From: Dryomyza anilis
Taxonomy: Eukaryota; Arthropoda; Insecta; Diptera; Dryomyzidae
Length of the DNA: 64,000 bases
Direction of reading: 5' to 3'
Assembly: GCA_951804985.1 (NCBI GenBank)
Contig: OX638131.1
Location: forward strand, 39,029,544 to 39,093,543
Numbering within the stretch: the stretch's first letter is position 1; each line of letters opens with the position of its first letter. This document shows, one piece after another, positions 32,726 through 43,530 of the stretch. The notes below the pieces were generated by a model. It ran no database searches. It saw only the letters and a list, made by a program, of their open reading frames with translations, and was not told the DNA's origin. The position numbers and the translations under genes were made by a program.

Positions 32726-32979
32726 ATATCGTCGTTGTAGAACGAAAAGTCACCAAATACATTTTTATGAAAAACTATAATTTCGAGTTTGTTGATTAAT
32801 ATTATAAAAAGTAATTGATGCATTTTAAATATCACTTGATAGATTTACATTTTCTTATCATGTGGTAAGAAAATTGAGATCATAGATTAAAACTTGACAG
32901 ATATATAAAGATTTTTGTAAATGAATATTTGGCATTTTGAAAATGCATTTGGTGACTTTTCGTTCTACGACGACGATAT
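32726..32979. mobile_element. MITE with ATATCGTCG...GAACGAAAAGTCACC ends, copy A
   Basis: The inverted ends share about 40 bp, from ATATCGTCGTTGTAGAACGA through AAAGTCACCAAAT. The 254-bp interior is AT-rich and non-coding. A second copy at 49728-49930 has only the inner part of the TIR (GAACGAAAAGTCACCAAA). Superfamily is unknown. Confidence 0.75.
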
Positions 32980-32980
32980 G

Positions 32981-33410
32981 CCCTAGTAGAAATTTTCCCG
33001 ATGCGTCATCGGGAAATGATTCGGTTTTCGTTGGGTAAGTCCTATTAGAGAAAATATGATCATTGCCTTTGCATGCCCTTATCATGCATACCATACCAGG
33101 GTTTGCATTATTTAAATAGTCAATGTTCCCGATCATAGCTACATTATTTGTTCCTCATAACGAAATTAGCATCAGACAATTATCGAGATTTAATGAGAGA
33201 AACCCTATTATGCTCGGGCTCTGACAAGGCAATTGTCGGGTAAATAATAAAATGGGGAATTGCCCGATCAGTACATGATCATGGCCTGAGGTCAGTACAT
33301 GATCAGGACACGGCGTTGCAAGGACATTATTGGCCTCGTCATATCCCGATTATCTCAAATAATGACATGATCACTTCATGATCATGGCCCTACCAAAATC
33401 AATACTAGGG
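32981..33410. mobile_element. CCCTAGTA-ended TIR element
   Basis: The imperfect inverted ends CCCTAGTAGAAATTTT and AAAATCAATACTAGGG enclose 430 bp, and TG flanks both sides (32979-32980, 33411-33412). The interior holds several palindromic copies of CATGATCATG and CCCGAT. No coding capacity. One of several elements in the window with an apparent TG or TA 2-bp duplication. Confidence 0.6.
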
Positions 33411-34256
33411 TGTACGTGATATGGCATTGACATGGAAACATTTTTTCTACACCTTGCAACGTTTTTATCCAAAGGTACAGGATATTTTGCTTCACTGTAT
33501 GCCTGAAAAAATCCATCCTTGAACGAACAAATCGATTGAATCAATGCCATTAACAACCGCTTAAGCGATAGAGGTGAACCTTTTGTTTATATTGTCAAAA
33601 TGGGAACAATGCGAAATCATCATCTTTATTGTCAACAACGAAATGACAGCCTACAAAAAATAATAACAATGGAAAAAGCAATAATAAAAATAAAATAAGA
33701 CAAGAACTTGACGATGAAAAGTGAATAAATTTTACGTAACGCTGCGAGGACGAATTATTCAGGCGTTAATCCTGAAAAATATCAGAGGTTTAACTATATG
33801 ACATGTAAACTTTTAGGTAAAATAATCATATTATTTGTAAAGTGTAATTTTATGTTTATAAATTATCACTACACAATAAAATGAGAAAAAAACGTTTGTG
33901 CAGTAATGCCACTATTTTTATATTATTGAAAATAATCCAGAGAATTCGAATATAAGAATTTAATTCTATGTTTAGATTTCTATGTTTAAATATCGGCCAA
34001 TAACTTATGAATCGAGCATTCAAAATGGTGGTCACATTTACATATTCGCAAATATTTCGCGTTTTAAATAATTGATTTATCAAGTGTTATACCAAATAAA
34101 AGGTAATTAAAGATCCAATAAACATTTCTCACAACATTTTGAAATTGGTTTACTGGTTTAAGAGAATTCTATAGAAGAACTCGAAAAATGTAATTTTTTC
34201 GACCAAAATTTGAATCAAATTGCGAACAACCGAAAAAGTAAGATACTACAAACTGC
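33411..34256. other. AT-rich intergenic DNA
   Basis: No gene is supported. Open frames of 61-75 residues at 33371-33556 and 33856-34083 lack recognisable features. Confidence 0.4.
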
Positions 34257-34451
34257 ATCCAGAAAAAAATACTATATAAATAATAGTTTTTTACTATTTA
34301 AAATAGTCAATAAGATAAATTATTATTTTAATCGGAAAATAACATTAAATACTAGAAAATACTATGACATGGCCAATGAGTTTATATGAAAAGGTTTATT
34401 TTGTGCTTTTGTCCTATTGACCAATTTTAATGGGATTTGAGGGAATTTTTG
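34257..34451. mobile_element. ACCCAGAAAAA MITE, diverged copy
   Basis: Matches the complete MITE at 45195-45412 in inverted orientation: ATCCAGAAAAAAATACTATA at the left, ATGGGATTTGAGGGAATTTTT at the right. The right terminus is lost where a SINE fragment begins. Confidence 0.7.
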
Positions 34452-34550
34452 TTGCTCAGAGGTTAGTGCGTTGGACTGCGAGCCGAAAGGTCCCATAGCA
34501 CATTTTTCTATAACGCGCTACCTCTCGGCAGTTAATGGCAAGCCTACAAT
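34452..34550 (+). mobile_element. SINE type 1, rearranged fragment
   Basis: GTTGCTCAGAGGTTAGTGCG corresponds to the tRNA-like head, and after AAAGGTCCC about 40 bp are missing before ACATTTTTCTATAACGCGCT of the body. The B box is deleted, so it cannot be transcribed by polymerase III in the usual way. Confidence 0.75.
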
Positions 34551-34734
34551 TGCTTAATCAGAATTTCGAATAAATAACTAAACAATTTTGAAAAGTTTTA
34601 ATATAATAAAAAGAATAGTTTATAATTTTAGATAATGAAGTAGTAAAACATATTAAAATGCATCACAATTCAGAAGTTACTTAATTAAAAAATCTAATAA
34701 ATCAAAATATTTAGTAATTTTGTTCAATCAGAAC
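34551..34734. other. AT-rich spacer
   Basis: Nothing recognisable between the SINE fragment and the retrotransposon relic. Confidence 0.3.
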
Positions 34735-36415
34735 GCCTAGCCGAAGGTTCAAAATCCGGAGCCTCTTCTTGTAAAGATGAGAACGGGAATCTAGGCACAG
34801 ATATCCAGAGCTCACTGAAGATATGGAGGGATCACTTCTTAAACTGCTGACCGGTGATGATGACCGCAATTCCACCGATAGAGAAGTAAACCCGGCAACC
34901 CCAGTACTTGATGACGACGTTGAGATTCCGCCATCCGGTGCTGATGGCAGGTGCTGATGGCCTGCCTGCTGAATTGTTTAAGACCGGAGGCGAAGAGCTA
35001 ATATAGAGCATACACGAGCTCGTAAGCAGAATATGGTCGGACGAAAGCATGCCAAGTGACTGGAACCACAGCGTACTCTGCCCAATCCTTAAGAAAGGGG
35101 ATCCCACTATCTGTGCCAACTACCGTGGGATCAGCCTACTCAATATCGCATACAAGGTTCTATCGAGCGTATTATGTGAAAGACTGAAGCCCATCGTCAA
35201 CAGACTGATTGGACCTTATCAGTGCGGCTTCAGACCTGGAAAGTCCACCATAGACCAGATTTTCACATTGCGCCTAATCCAGGAAAAGACCCTAGAAAAA
35301 CAGATCGACACCTACCACCTATTAGTCGACTATAAAGCCGCCTTCGACACTCCGATAAGGGAACAAATATACGCCGCAATGTCTGAGTTCGGTATACCTG
35401 CGAAACTTATAAGGCTTTGCAGGATGACCCTGAGCAACACACGTTGCTCAGTGAGAATAGGAAAAGACCTCTCCGAGCCATTTCATACCGAACGGAGTTT
35501 CAGACAGGGTGACTCCCTATCGTGCGACTTTTTTTAACTTATTGATGGAGAAAATAGTTCGAGCTGCCGAACTCTGTCTAAGCGACACTATCCTCAACAA
35601 AAGTGTCATGCTGCTCGCATATGCCGACGATATTGATATCATTGGCAGGAGCACACGAGCAGTCAGCGCAGCATTCTCCAGATTGGAGTAGCGTCGAATG
35701 GGTCTAGTGGTGAACGAGGACAAGACGAAGTTCCTTGTGTCAACAAGCAAAAAAGAGTCCGTGCGTCTTGGACAAAAAGCTGATTTTGACACCCACAAGT
35801 TCGACATTGTGAAGGACTTCGTCTATCTGGGATCCAGCGTAAACAGCAACAACGACGTCAGCCTGGAGATAAAACGGAGAATAACTCTTGCTAACAGGTG
35901 CTACTTTGGGCTCAGTAGGCAATTGAGAAGCAGAGCCTCTCTCGCCGTACAAAAATAACGCTCTACAAGTCACTCATCATGCCCGTCCTACTTTATGGTG
36001 CAGAAATATGGACGCTGCCCTCAACCGATGAGAGAGTTCTGGGAGCGTTCGAGAGAAAGATTCTCCGTAAAATCTTTGGCCATATCTGCTTTGCTAACGA
36101 GAATCGAATCAGGATGAACCACGAGCAGTATGAGGTATTCGACGACATTGACATGGTCAAGCGCAACAAGATCCAGCGGCATCGCTGGCTAGGTCATGTC
36201 GAACGAATGGATGAAAACACTCCAGCCAAGAAGGTGCTTGAATCGAAACTCGAAGGTGAACAGCGTAGAAGAGGGCGTCCAAATCTGCGTTGGAAAGACC
36301 AAGTTGAGGACAACCTGGCAACGCTTGGTATTTCTAACTGGCGTCAGCGCGCGCAAAGCAGATCCGACTGGCGCGGCTTCATCTCAGCTACCAAAACCGA
36401 CCCACGGTTGTAAGG
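34735..36415 (+). pseudogene. Non-LTR retrotransposon reverse transcriptase, 5'-truncated
   Basis: A LINE relic. The best frame, 35049-35537, has RT motifs: NYRGISLLNIAYKVLS, LIGPYQCGFRPGKSTIDQIF and YHLLVDYKAAFDTP (catalytic Asp context). A frameshift in a T run near 35530 moves to 35509-35691, with MLLAYADDIDIIG (the catalytic YADD box). After stops near 35690 the thumb continues at 35698-35958 (VYLGSSVNSNNDVSLEIKRR), and the C-terminal region 35979-36413 (LLYGAEIWTL, RHRWLGHVERM, RGRPNLRWKDQVEDNL) follows after another stop. No endonuclease remains. The clade cannot be fixed with certainty. Confidence 0.85.
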
Positions 36416-36502
36416 GCCATTTTAGTACTTAAGAAACATGATTAATTGATCAACTAATATTTTGGTTACTTCTTCATATATTTTGAATAACAAAATAGCT
36501 TA
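36416..36502. other. Short AT-rich spacer
   Basis: Sequence between the LINE relic and the next TIR element; nothing recognisable. Confidence 0.3.
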
Positions 36503-37337
36503 CACGGAGGGAATTGAAATTCTAAATCTCGAGAAGAAAGAAAAATAATAGAATTTAATTAATATCAATAAAATACTACTAAAATTAAAGAATTTGTCAT
36601 CTGAATATTAAGAAAGTAAATTACTTAGCTGACAAAAAAGTAAACAAACTTTATTCTACTGGATTTTCAGAAATTAATTTATTGATTATTATAAACCAAA
36701 AAGTACACGCAAAATTCTTGCCTTATTCTTCGCAAAAGGAACACGTGTTTATGTATCTGCTGTTGTTTTCATCGGCCTTTCTTTGTCTGTAATATTCGGT
36801 CGTATGCTTTGTGTTGCGATGTCGCCATCTGATTGTTAGTGTGCATGTTTGTTTATTGAAAGTAACTAAGCCAAATTCTTCTAAATATTAAGACATTTGG
36901 TTCTTAGGTATCAAAAAATAACTAAGTACAATTTGTCTGGATTGCAGATGTTTTTTTCTTAGCTATCAAAAAACGACATGATATACAATGTATACAAAAA
37001 TACATATATGTAATAAAATTCTAAATAAACAATAAATTACCTAAAATACAAAAGGATGGCACTGACGACGGACAATGCAAAACAAAACATAATAGCGGCA
37101 AAGCAAGATCGAAAATACAACAGCTATACGAACACGTATTCATTACATTTTGGGACGAAAACAACAACATTTTTGATACCTAAGAAATTAATAACTGAAT
37201 TCAAGAATAATTCTACATAGTTCCTTTTTTGATACCTAAGATATTAATAACGCAATTCAAGAATAATTCTACTTAGTACTTTTTTGACAACTAAGTATAG
37301 TTCATTTGACATGAAAAATTCATTTAACCTCCGTCAC
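36503..37337. mobile_element. CACGGAGGGAAA TIR element, copy 3
   Basis: The left end CACGGAGGGAATTGAAATTC is clear. The right end is degraded (AACCTCCGTCAC near 37325-37337). The interior shows the family repeats (TAGTACTTTTTTGACAACTAAG, GATACCTAAGAAATTAATAAC) and the ACACGTGTT segment as in the other two copies. The element is 835 bp and non-coding. Confidence 0.75.
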
Positions 37338-37868
37338 TTAAAGCTAATTTTGGCAATTATACCCTACCATAAGAGTGAATGGATATTTATAATATCCAGA
37401 AGGAGGTGTTGCTGGATGGAAATTTGTAAATTATTGATTTGTGTGATCTCTTGAGTCGATTTAGAAATGTCCGTTTATCTGTCTGTTGAAATCACTATTA
37501 CTGAAAAATTATTAAAGCTATGTCAGTGAAACATCGAAATTAGATTAATTATGTATCTACGCTATCTGGTATCAAAAAAGGTCGTAATCGGTCAATGTTC
37601 GGTTTGTTATGTCTTTTATTTAGTACAAAGAAGACACTATTGTTATTATTATTTCTATGATTAGTAAATGTAAATTTAAAATGTATTGAAAGTAGTTAAG
37701 ACAATTGCGTGGTTTTGTTAAGGCAGTTACAGAATTATTTTCTGTGTGTTCTGTCGAATTCGAATGATGAGCAATGTTTTACTCTCAGACGTTTGCCAGA
37801 GTCGTCCAATTGGTAGCTTCGTATAACAAAATTAAATTCTATTTTTGAATTTACAATCCCAGGAGTTC
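37338..37868. repeat. Degenerate TATACCCTAC-type repeat and unassigned DNA
   Basis: 37360-37600 has TATACCCTACCATAAGAGTGAA and further Q-like pieces (TCTGTTGAAATCACTA) at low identity, in inverted orientation. From about 37600 to 37868 I recognise nothing. Confidence 0.4.
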
Positions 37869-37920
37869 CAAACCGTAACCTTTATGTTCCCAGTCCAATG
37901 CACTAACCACTGACCTACGG
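37869..37920 (-). mobile_element. tRNA-like SINE head fragment, interrupted by SINE type 2
   Basis: Read on the minus strand: CCGTAGGTCAGTGGTTAGTG then CATTGGACTGGGAACATAAA, a diverged relative of the type 1 SINE head. The type 2 SINE inserted within it and duplicated GACCTACGG. Confidence 0.6.
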
Positions 37921-38100
37921 CCGGCCTCAGCAGTCCAGAGGTAGCGCGCTGGACTTGCATTCTGAAGGTCTCGGGTTCGAATCCCGGCTTGGGCATGGGC
38001 GCTCGTGGTGATATTAACCACAAAATTGTAGGGAATAGACTCAGATATAGTATGCCTGAGTGCTGTGGATCTTAGTAGTTATTCCAAAAAAAAAAAAAAA
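37921..38100 (+). mobile_element. tRNA-derived SINE type 2, complete with poly-A
   Basis: A 180-bp SINE. The head has an A-box-like CCAGAGGTAGCGCGCTGGAC and a perfect B box in GGTTCGAATCC. The body is GGGCATGGGCGCTCGTGGTG and following, and the tail is 15 A. Flanking 9-bp duplications GACCTACGG are at 37912-37920 and 38101-38109. It is unrelated to SINE type 1 except by tRNA ancestry. The pristine B box, poly-A and duplication suggest it is comparatively young. Confidence 0.92.
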
Positions 38101-38109
38101 GACCTACGG

Positions 38110-38405
38110 ATGCTTCAATATTTTTTCACGATGTATTATAAATTGTAATCCTAACGTTTTTGCGTCAAGTCTACGATGTAGCTACCGATGGTGACGAAAG
38201 TCAATCAGATTCATTATCCTGCTCGCCTTTTCATACCCATCTTTAGCGGTTTTGTATGCGGCGCACCTATAGCAGCTGAGCTCCAGTCTACGTAGTACTC
38301 CGCAGGACCTACTACCCGCACTTATTTAAACATTGTTTCGCTTAATTTGTTTTTATTTTTGTTTTCTTTGATTTTTTGTTTTCGCAGTGGTTTTTTTACA
38401 ATTGT
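38110..38405. other. Intergenic DNA 3' of the cysteine-rich ORF
   Basis: Balanced base composition, unlike most neighbours. On the minus strand about 38222-38315 is open for 30 codons (EYYVDWSSAAIG and onward), but no acceptor with a pyrimidine tract precedes it, so I do not join it to the ORF at 38406. Confidence 0.3.
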
Positions 38406-38546
38406 TTACACTGAATTCCGATTCCAATCACAGTTCTTCTGCTTGAATGGCAGCACCGTTACCGGAAGTACACAGCAAAAGGACCCACAGCCGGGGCCAT
38501 TGCAGTAACCGGTGTCAGGCGCAGCTGGAATATCCGGACAGTTCAT
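38406..38546 (-). CDS. Putative 46-residue cysteine-rich peptide
   Basis: ATG at 38546, stop at 38408-38406. The peptide has six cysteines (residues 3, 15, 20, 24, 25, 39), with YCNGPGCGSFCC in the middle and QKNCDW near the end. There is no signal peptide. A TATA box lies about 50 bases upstream of the ATG, giving a leader of about 24 bases. The composition differs clearly from the AT-rich surroundings. I recognise no family. It could be a short cysteine-rich sperm-type or metal-binding protein, the first exon of a longer gene, or chance. No transcript support can be seen from sequence. Confidence 0.35.
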   Translation of the reverse strand: MNCPDIPAAPDTGYCNGPGCGSFCCVLPVTVLPFKQKNCDWNRNSV

Positions 38547-38592
38547 TGTTTTTTCTACATTTCTTTGATTATTTGCAATGTCGTGGTCGTTT

Positions 38593-38599
38593 TTTTATA
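38593..38599 (-). promoter_or_regulatory. Possible TATA box of the cysteine-rich ORF
   Basis: TATAAAA on the minus strand, about 30 bases before ATCAAAG, a weak initiator candidate. It is the only regulatory signal visible. Confidence 0.35.
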
Positions 38600-38609
38600 G
38601 ATCAGTGAG

Positions 38610-39291
38610 TGGGTGGTTTGATGGGTTTGCTGAATGGTTGATTGTTGTTTCTGTTACTTAAATATTTAATATTGCAAATGTGTTTTCCATCCATTCGATA
38701 TTTATGCTTCGTCGTTGCTGTCTCATTACGCTCAACTCTTGTGGCAAACAATCATTTTTTATCATTCCTTTCACTTTGTTAAATAATATCGTATTTTGTT
38801 TTTCATTTTAGTCGCATTATGATTATGTTTTTTGTCTCTTATCACAAATCATTTCCTGCTATTGTCAACATTATCAACATCATCATCGTTTTTCTCACTG
38901 ACAAGAAGCGTCAGTTATGACTTTATGACTTTGACATTCGAATGTCATATTTAACGATTGTCTATTTTTCGAGTTTACGGAGCAGATGAAAGGCTCATTA
39001 AAAGATAATCGTTCGATAGGAATGCATTGAAAATAAATTCACGCGTTATGTAAACGATTGTGAATGATGTCATTTAAAGATTTTTATATTTAAAAAATCA
39101 GTAGAGAAATTTTCCTTCTGTTGTAATGAACTTAGTAATAATTATGATAGTTATAGTCGGTCTAAGCCAAATTTTTGTGGTAGGAATGGTAAACCTTTAT
39201 TTTAAGGCACACCGTCCACATATAATTTTAGTGGAAAACTAAAAATTTCGTTTTCAAATAAATATGTATTATATTACTATTCTTTTAAATA
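38610..39291. other. Intergenic DNA
   Basis: No gene is supported. Composition is slightly less AT-rich than average; it may be unique host sequence. TGGTTGATTG and CATTATCAACATCATCATC are simple repeats. Confidence 0.35.
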
Positions 39292-39929
39292 ACCACTGCG
39301 TCGAATAAAATTGTCCGTTACATATCTTCCCATAATGTGCTATTGCAAGATTCAAATTAAAAAAATTTGATCATAGTAGCTCTGAATTAAATGGCAGAAA
39401 ATAATTTGTGTCAGTTATAGTCAATACAAAATTTATTTAACGCGAAAATGATAAACGAAGTGGAAGTGCGAGAAAATATAATTAAAATTTTTCAAAAACA
39501 ACCTAGTTGGTCTTTTAAAAAAATTGCAAAGGAGGTGGGGGCTAACCCTAAGACCATTTCTCGCGTTGTCAACCGCTTTAAGGAAGACCTGAGTATTGAT
39601 CGAAAGCAAGGTTCTGGTAAAAAAAAGGCCCACATGATCGTGAAAAGTCGAAGAAGGTTGTGAATATTTTAAAGAAAGATCCAAGCATATTCGGAAGGAA
39701 ATTGGGGAGAAAGGCGGATTGCTCAAAATCTTTCGTGCGCAGGACTAAGAAAAAAGCTGGGCTGAAGACGTACAAGGTCCAAAAAGTTCCGGATAGAAAT
39801 GCCGTCAAGAATGAAACCGTAAAACAACGAGCTAAAAAGCTGAACCAAGATTTTTTTTAAAAATTCGATTGCTGCATAATGGACGACGAAAGTTATGTTT
39901 TAGCGGACAATTTTATTCGACGCAGTCCT
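39292..39929 (+). mobile_element. DD37E Tc1/mariner element, copy 3 (internal deletion)
   Basis: A 638-bp derivative with both TIRs (CACTGCGTCGAATAAAATTG left, ATTTTATTCGACGCAGTCCT right) and TA on both sides (39290-39291, 39930-39931). The helix-turn-helix frame at 39448-39663 is readable (WSFKKIAKEVGANPKTISRV), then a frameshift in an 8-A run. After ESYVLAD at 39885 the sequence jumps directly to the right TIR, so the catalytic core is deleted. It has the structure of a MITE precursor. Confidence 0.9.
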
Positions 39930-39931
39930 TA

Positions 39932-40540
39932 TATCTACATCACATGTAATCCGTTTCCTTTCCAGCTTACATAAATATTTTTCGCATTTCGAAAATATTG
40001 ATTTGATTGTGATTTTTTATGAATTTTTAGTAAGGTTTGGAATTTACCATTTTTATATTTGCTTATTGACTATTTTGGAATATTTACTACGTTATCTATG
40101 GTTAAATAATAATATAATTGATTATTGATGCATATATTAACTATATATAATTTTCCAGTTTTTTTGTTTTATTTGGATGGATATAGCAACCATCTGGAAT
40201 ATCTATGAGACCAAAGAATACAATAAATGAATAGATACGACAAAAATCTTTACTTCCACAAAGTTTCCCAGTTGTAGGTGTGCAAATAGATTCGCAAAAT
40301 AACTTTTACTATTTTTTTTGTGAGGGCGTTACAACTAAAAAAAGCACTTTTAGTTTGGTTAATTGTCAGTACTTTGAACGACTTATCACCAAGGCATTGT
40401 GTGGCATACTTTTATTTAAAAAAATTTTGTTTTGTAAACTCTTTTTTTTTTTTAAATATGTTATTTTTTCGGATAATTTTTTTTTTGAAAAACATTTTTT
40501 TTCTGTTATTCGAAAAAAATATTATATTTATAAATATTAG
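39932..40540. other. AT-rich intergenic DNA
   Basis: No gene. T-rich runs between 40300 and 40530 create open frames of 77-86 residues of mainly Phe, Leu and Lys; I regard these as compositional. Confidence 0.4.
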
Positions 40541-40970
40541 TTATTATGAATAAATTCACCAATATGATCATTCAAATACATTGTATTGAATATTTCGTTC
40601 TTACAATGATGTTCGATAGTATGAATAATTTCATATATGGGTGAAAATTTGTCAACCGTAAACCTGTTCCAGAGGATGGATGATGGATGACGGGTTGAAG
40701 TAATATTGTACAGAAAATAAAATGTACATCATATTTATGAATTCCGTTCTTCAAACAATGATTCATTGTATTGAAGAACCATTCATAATATTAAAGACTA
40801 ACGCCAGCAATGTTATGAATACTATCATAAATATGAAGAACGCTTGGTAACTGTCGAAAAAGTGTTCTTCAATATGATGAACTGTATGTGAAGAATACGT
40901 TTCATCATATTAATGAACCAAAATATAAAATACAACATATATGTTCATCATATTGAAGAACACTGTTCAT
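40541..40970. repeat. Repeat with TTCATCATATTGAAGAAC motifs
   Basis: Many direct and inverted copies of TTCATCATATTGAAGAAC-like sequence (for example 40870, 40905, 40950). Related sequence occurs at 47900-48080 and 50770-51030 (CATCATATTGATGAA). Probably the subterminal repeats of an unclassified TIR element; I cannot define the ends. Confidence 0.5.
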
Positions 40971-41030
40971 TAAACCAGGGTCGTGCGCACGGGGTGATTT
41001 TGTGGGTTCGAATCCCCCCCAGGAGCATTA
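40971..41030 (+). mobile_element. tRNA-like B-box fragment
   Basis: GTGGGTTCGAATCCCCCCC is a good B-box/T-arm, followed by an A-rich tail (AGCATTAAAAAAAC). No A box or tRNA 5' half is convincing. Probably a SINE remnant, not a tRNA gene. Confidence 0.4.
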
Positions 41031-41300
41031 AAAAAACTATTTAATTAAATTAAAGCCCAAAAATGTATATGACTGTAAATTATAATTTTATAATATGACA
41101 CGCTCAGACAAAAAGTGGTTTTAACAATTGTTAGAATAAAATATTGATTAAAATGTTTAGAGTAAAAACAAAACAATATTTTCTGAAAGTAAAAAAAAAT
41201 AAATGAAGATCAGAGCAAAAAATGATAAAGTTTAATCTCATTTATTAAATAAATTCCTGAAAAAAGCGTCAGAAATTCCAACTAATTAGTTTTCGTTTAT
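41031..41300. other. AT-rich spacer
   Basis: Nothing recognisable. Confidence 0.3.
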
Positions 41301-42115
41301 TATACCCTACACCTATGAGGTACAGGGTATATTAACTTTGTGCATATATTGTAACGCCCCTTAGGAGGCGTGTCCGGTATGGAAAAGTATATATATTCTT
41401 GATCAGCATCACTACCCGAGTCCGTTTAGCCATGTCCGTCTGTCTGTCTGTCTGTCCGTCTTGCTGTCTTGCTGTCTTGCTGTCTTGCCGTCTTGCTGTC
41501 TTGCTGTCTTGCTGTACGAATACAGAATAACTTGAGAAATACTGATCAGAATGCGATGAAATTTCGTCTCAATATATTTTAGCCAAAAGTAGGAACCGAG
41601 TTTGAAAATGAGCCAAATCGGTCAACGGACACGCCCACCTCCCATACAAGTCAATTTTATATAACTCTTTCGGGACTAATAACTCGAAAAGTATTCAATG
41701 TATAGTTATAAAATTTAAAATGTATTGTTAGAATTCACCTAAAAATATGTGGTCCAAAAATGGGCGTGATCCGCCCACATTTTTTTTTCATTATTTCCCG
41801 GGTTTTCATAGTGGAAATTTGATCCGTAATTTATTAAAATCAAATCTATGAAATATTTGCCTTTCAAAATTTTAAATATAGGCGTGGTCCGCCCAATTAC
41901 ATTTTTCAAATTTTTTTTTAGTTTTTTATACTTTATGTAATTTTTTAATTTATGGGGATATAAGACTTAAATTTCTGATATATGAATAATATTCTGAGGG
42001 TTAATATTCCCACCAAAGGTGTAGGGTATTCCATAGTCGGGCCCGACCGACTATAAAAATCCGCCACATGTGACCGAACTTACCCATGTGACCTAACTTT
42101 ACCAACTCGTTTTTA
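41301..42115 (-). repeat. TATACCCTACAC repeat, subfamily P, full copy
   Basis: It starts TATACCCTACACCTATGAGG, has CCTTAGGAGGCGTGTCCGG, TATATATATTCTTGATCAGC, a tract of CTGTCTTG repeats, two CCCGCC/GGGCGTGATCCGCC blocks, and ends in GTTAGGTCACATGTG on the complementary strand. It is the mirror image of 59579-60345. No coding capacity and no clear duplication. It might be a non-autonomous element or a repeat spread with other elements. Confidence 0.8.
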
Positions 42116-42247
42116 CTTTTTTTTGTATAATTTTTTATCAATAACAATTTAAAACGAGTTTCAACCTCTCCACCCTCAGAATATTATTCACATATCTGAA
42201 ATTTACGTTATATATCCCCATAATTTAAAAAATTAATATAAAAGTAT

Positions 42248-43017
42248 AACCAGTTGGGAAGGTTAGATCACATGGGAAATTTTAAAGTAGGTGTAATTAT
42301 GATAGTTCGGATTATCAAAATTATAGTCGGTCTAAGCCGACTATAAATACCCTACACATATGTGTGGTTACCATTCAAAGTGATATATAGGTCACCAGGG
42401 TATACGAATCCTGAAAATAACTACAAACATTCAATCGCTGAAGAATTTCCATTCATTTGATACCCACATTTACATATGGGTAGGTGTACCGAATATCGAT
42501 TTCTTTTTTGGTGAACCACAAGTCTTTTCGCCGGAAAACATTATTATCATGTATTTGAGCATGATGTCAATACATATTTGACCAAAAAAGTTTACCTAAG
42601 CACGTATACAGTAAAATTGATCTGTATATGTAAATTTTATATGAGGTATTTGAACATAAGTGGTCGGATCATAGGTCACAATCGACCGATCTCGCCAATT
42701 TTTTCGCACATACAGCGTAGGTATATTAGTAATCTAAGTTATAAGTTTCATTTATCTAGCTCTTCAATTTTAAAAGTCTTAGGGATTTCAACAGACAGAC
42801 GGACAGACAGACAGACGGACAGACAGACGGACAGACAGGCAGACGGACAGACAGACGGACAGACGGACAGACGGACAGACGGACATCGCTAAATCGACTC
42901 AGGAGGTCATGCTGATCAAGAATATATATACTTTTCCATACCGGAGATGCTTCCTTCTGGGTGTTACAAACGGCGTACCAAACTGAATATACCCTTTCAC
43001 TCTTAGTGTAGGGTATA
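42248..43017 (+). repeat. TATACCCTACAC repeat, subfamily Q, full copy
   Basis: From CAGTTGGGAAGGTTAGATCA through GTCGGTCTAAGCCGACTATA and TACCCTACACATATGTG to GTGTAGGGTATA. It is the uninterrupted reference for the mariner-interrupted copy at 5829-7789. Confidence 0.8.
42788..42888. repeat. GACAGACG microsatellite
   Basis: A 100-bp run of GACA/GACG tetramers within the Q repeat. Similar, shorter tracts occur at the same place in all P and Q copies, so this simple repeat is a built-in and variable part of the family. Confidence 0.9.
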
Positions 43018-43030
43018 AAAAAGTAATAAA

Positions 43031-43530
43031 AACGAGTTGGGAGGTTAGGTCACATGGGTAAGTTCGGTCACATGGGCGGATTTTTATAGTCGGTCGGGCC
43101 TGACTATGGAATACCCTACACCTTTGGTGGGGATATTAATGTGGGATATTTAATTTACGTTTTAAATTTTATAGCTATATCTTGAATACTTTTCGAGTTA
43201 TTAGTTCCTAAAAAGTTATATAAAAGTGACTTGTATGGGAGGTGGGCGTGTCCGTTGATGGATTTGTATCATTCTCAAACTCAGTTCCTACTTTTGACTA
43301 AAATATATTCAGACGAAATTTCGTCGCATTCTGATCAGTATTTCTCAAGTTTTTCTGTACATCAAGACATAAAGACAGACAGACGGACATGGCTAAACGG
43401 CATCGGGTAGTGATGCTGATCAAAAATATATATACTTTTCCTTACCGGACACGCCTCCTAAGGGACGTTACAATATCTGCACAAACTTAATATACCCTAT
43501 AAACACTAAACCTCATAGGTGTAGGGTATA
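43031..43530 (+). repeat. TATACCCTACAC repeat, subfamily P, internally deleted
   Basis: From CGAGTTGGGAGGTTAGGTCA, through GGTCGGGCCTGACTATGG, to CATAGGTGTAGGGTATA. About 250 bp of the centre is missing compared with 59579-60345. It lies in tandem with the Q copy just before it. Confidence 0.75.

Noticed and set aside
37921..37995. Functional tRNA with a TGC-like anticodon
   Set aside because: The T-arm is good, but the anticodon and acceptor stems do not pair, and a poly-A tail with 9-bp duplications marks a retroposed SINE.
38222..38315. Second exon of the cysteine-rich gene
   Set aside because: A phase-compatible join is possible, but the donor (GTGATT) is weak and the acceptor lacks a pyrimidine tract.
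40280..40553. Phe/Leu/Lys-rich frames suggesting membrane peptides
   Set aside because: They arise from T and A runs; no start context or conserved pattern.
42788..42888. CRISPR-like or regulated tandem array
   Set aside because: It is a simple GACA/GACG microsatellite inside a dispersed repeat, with no spacers.
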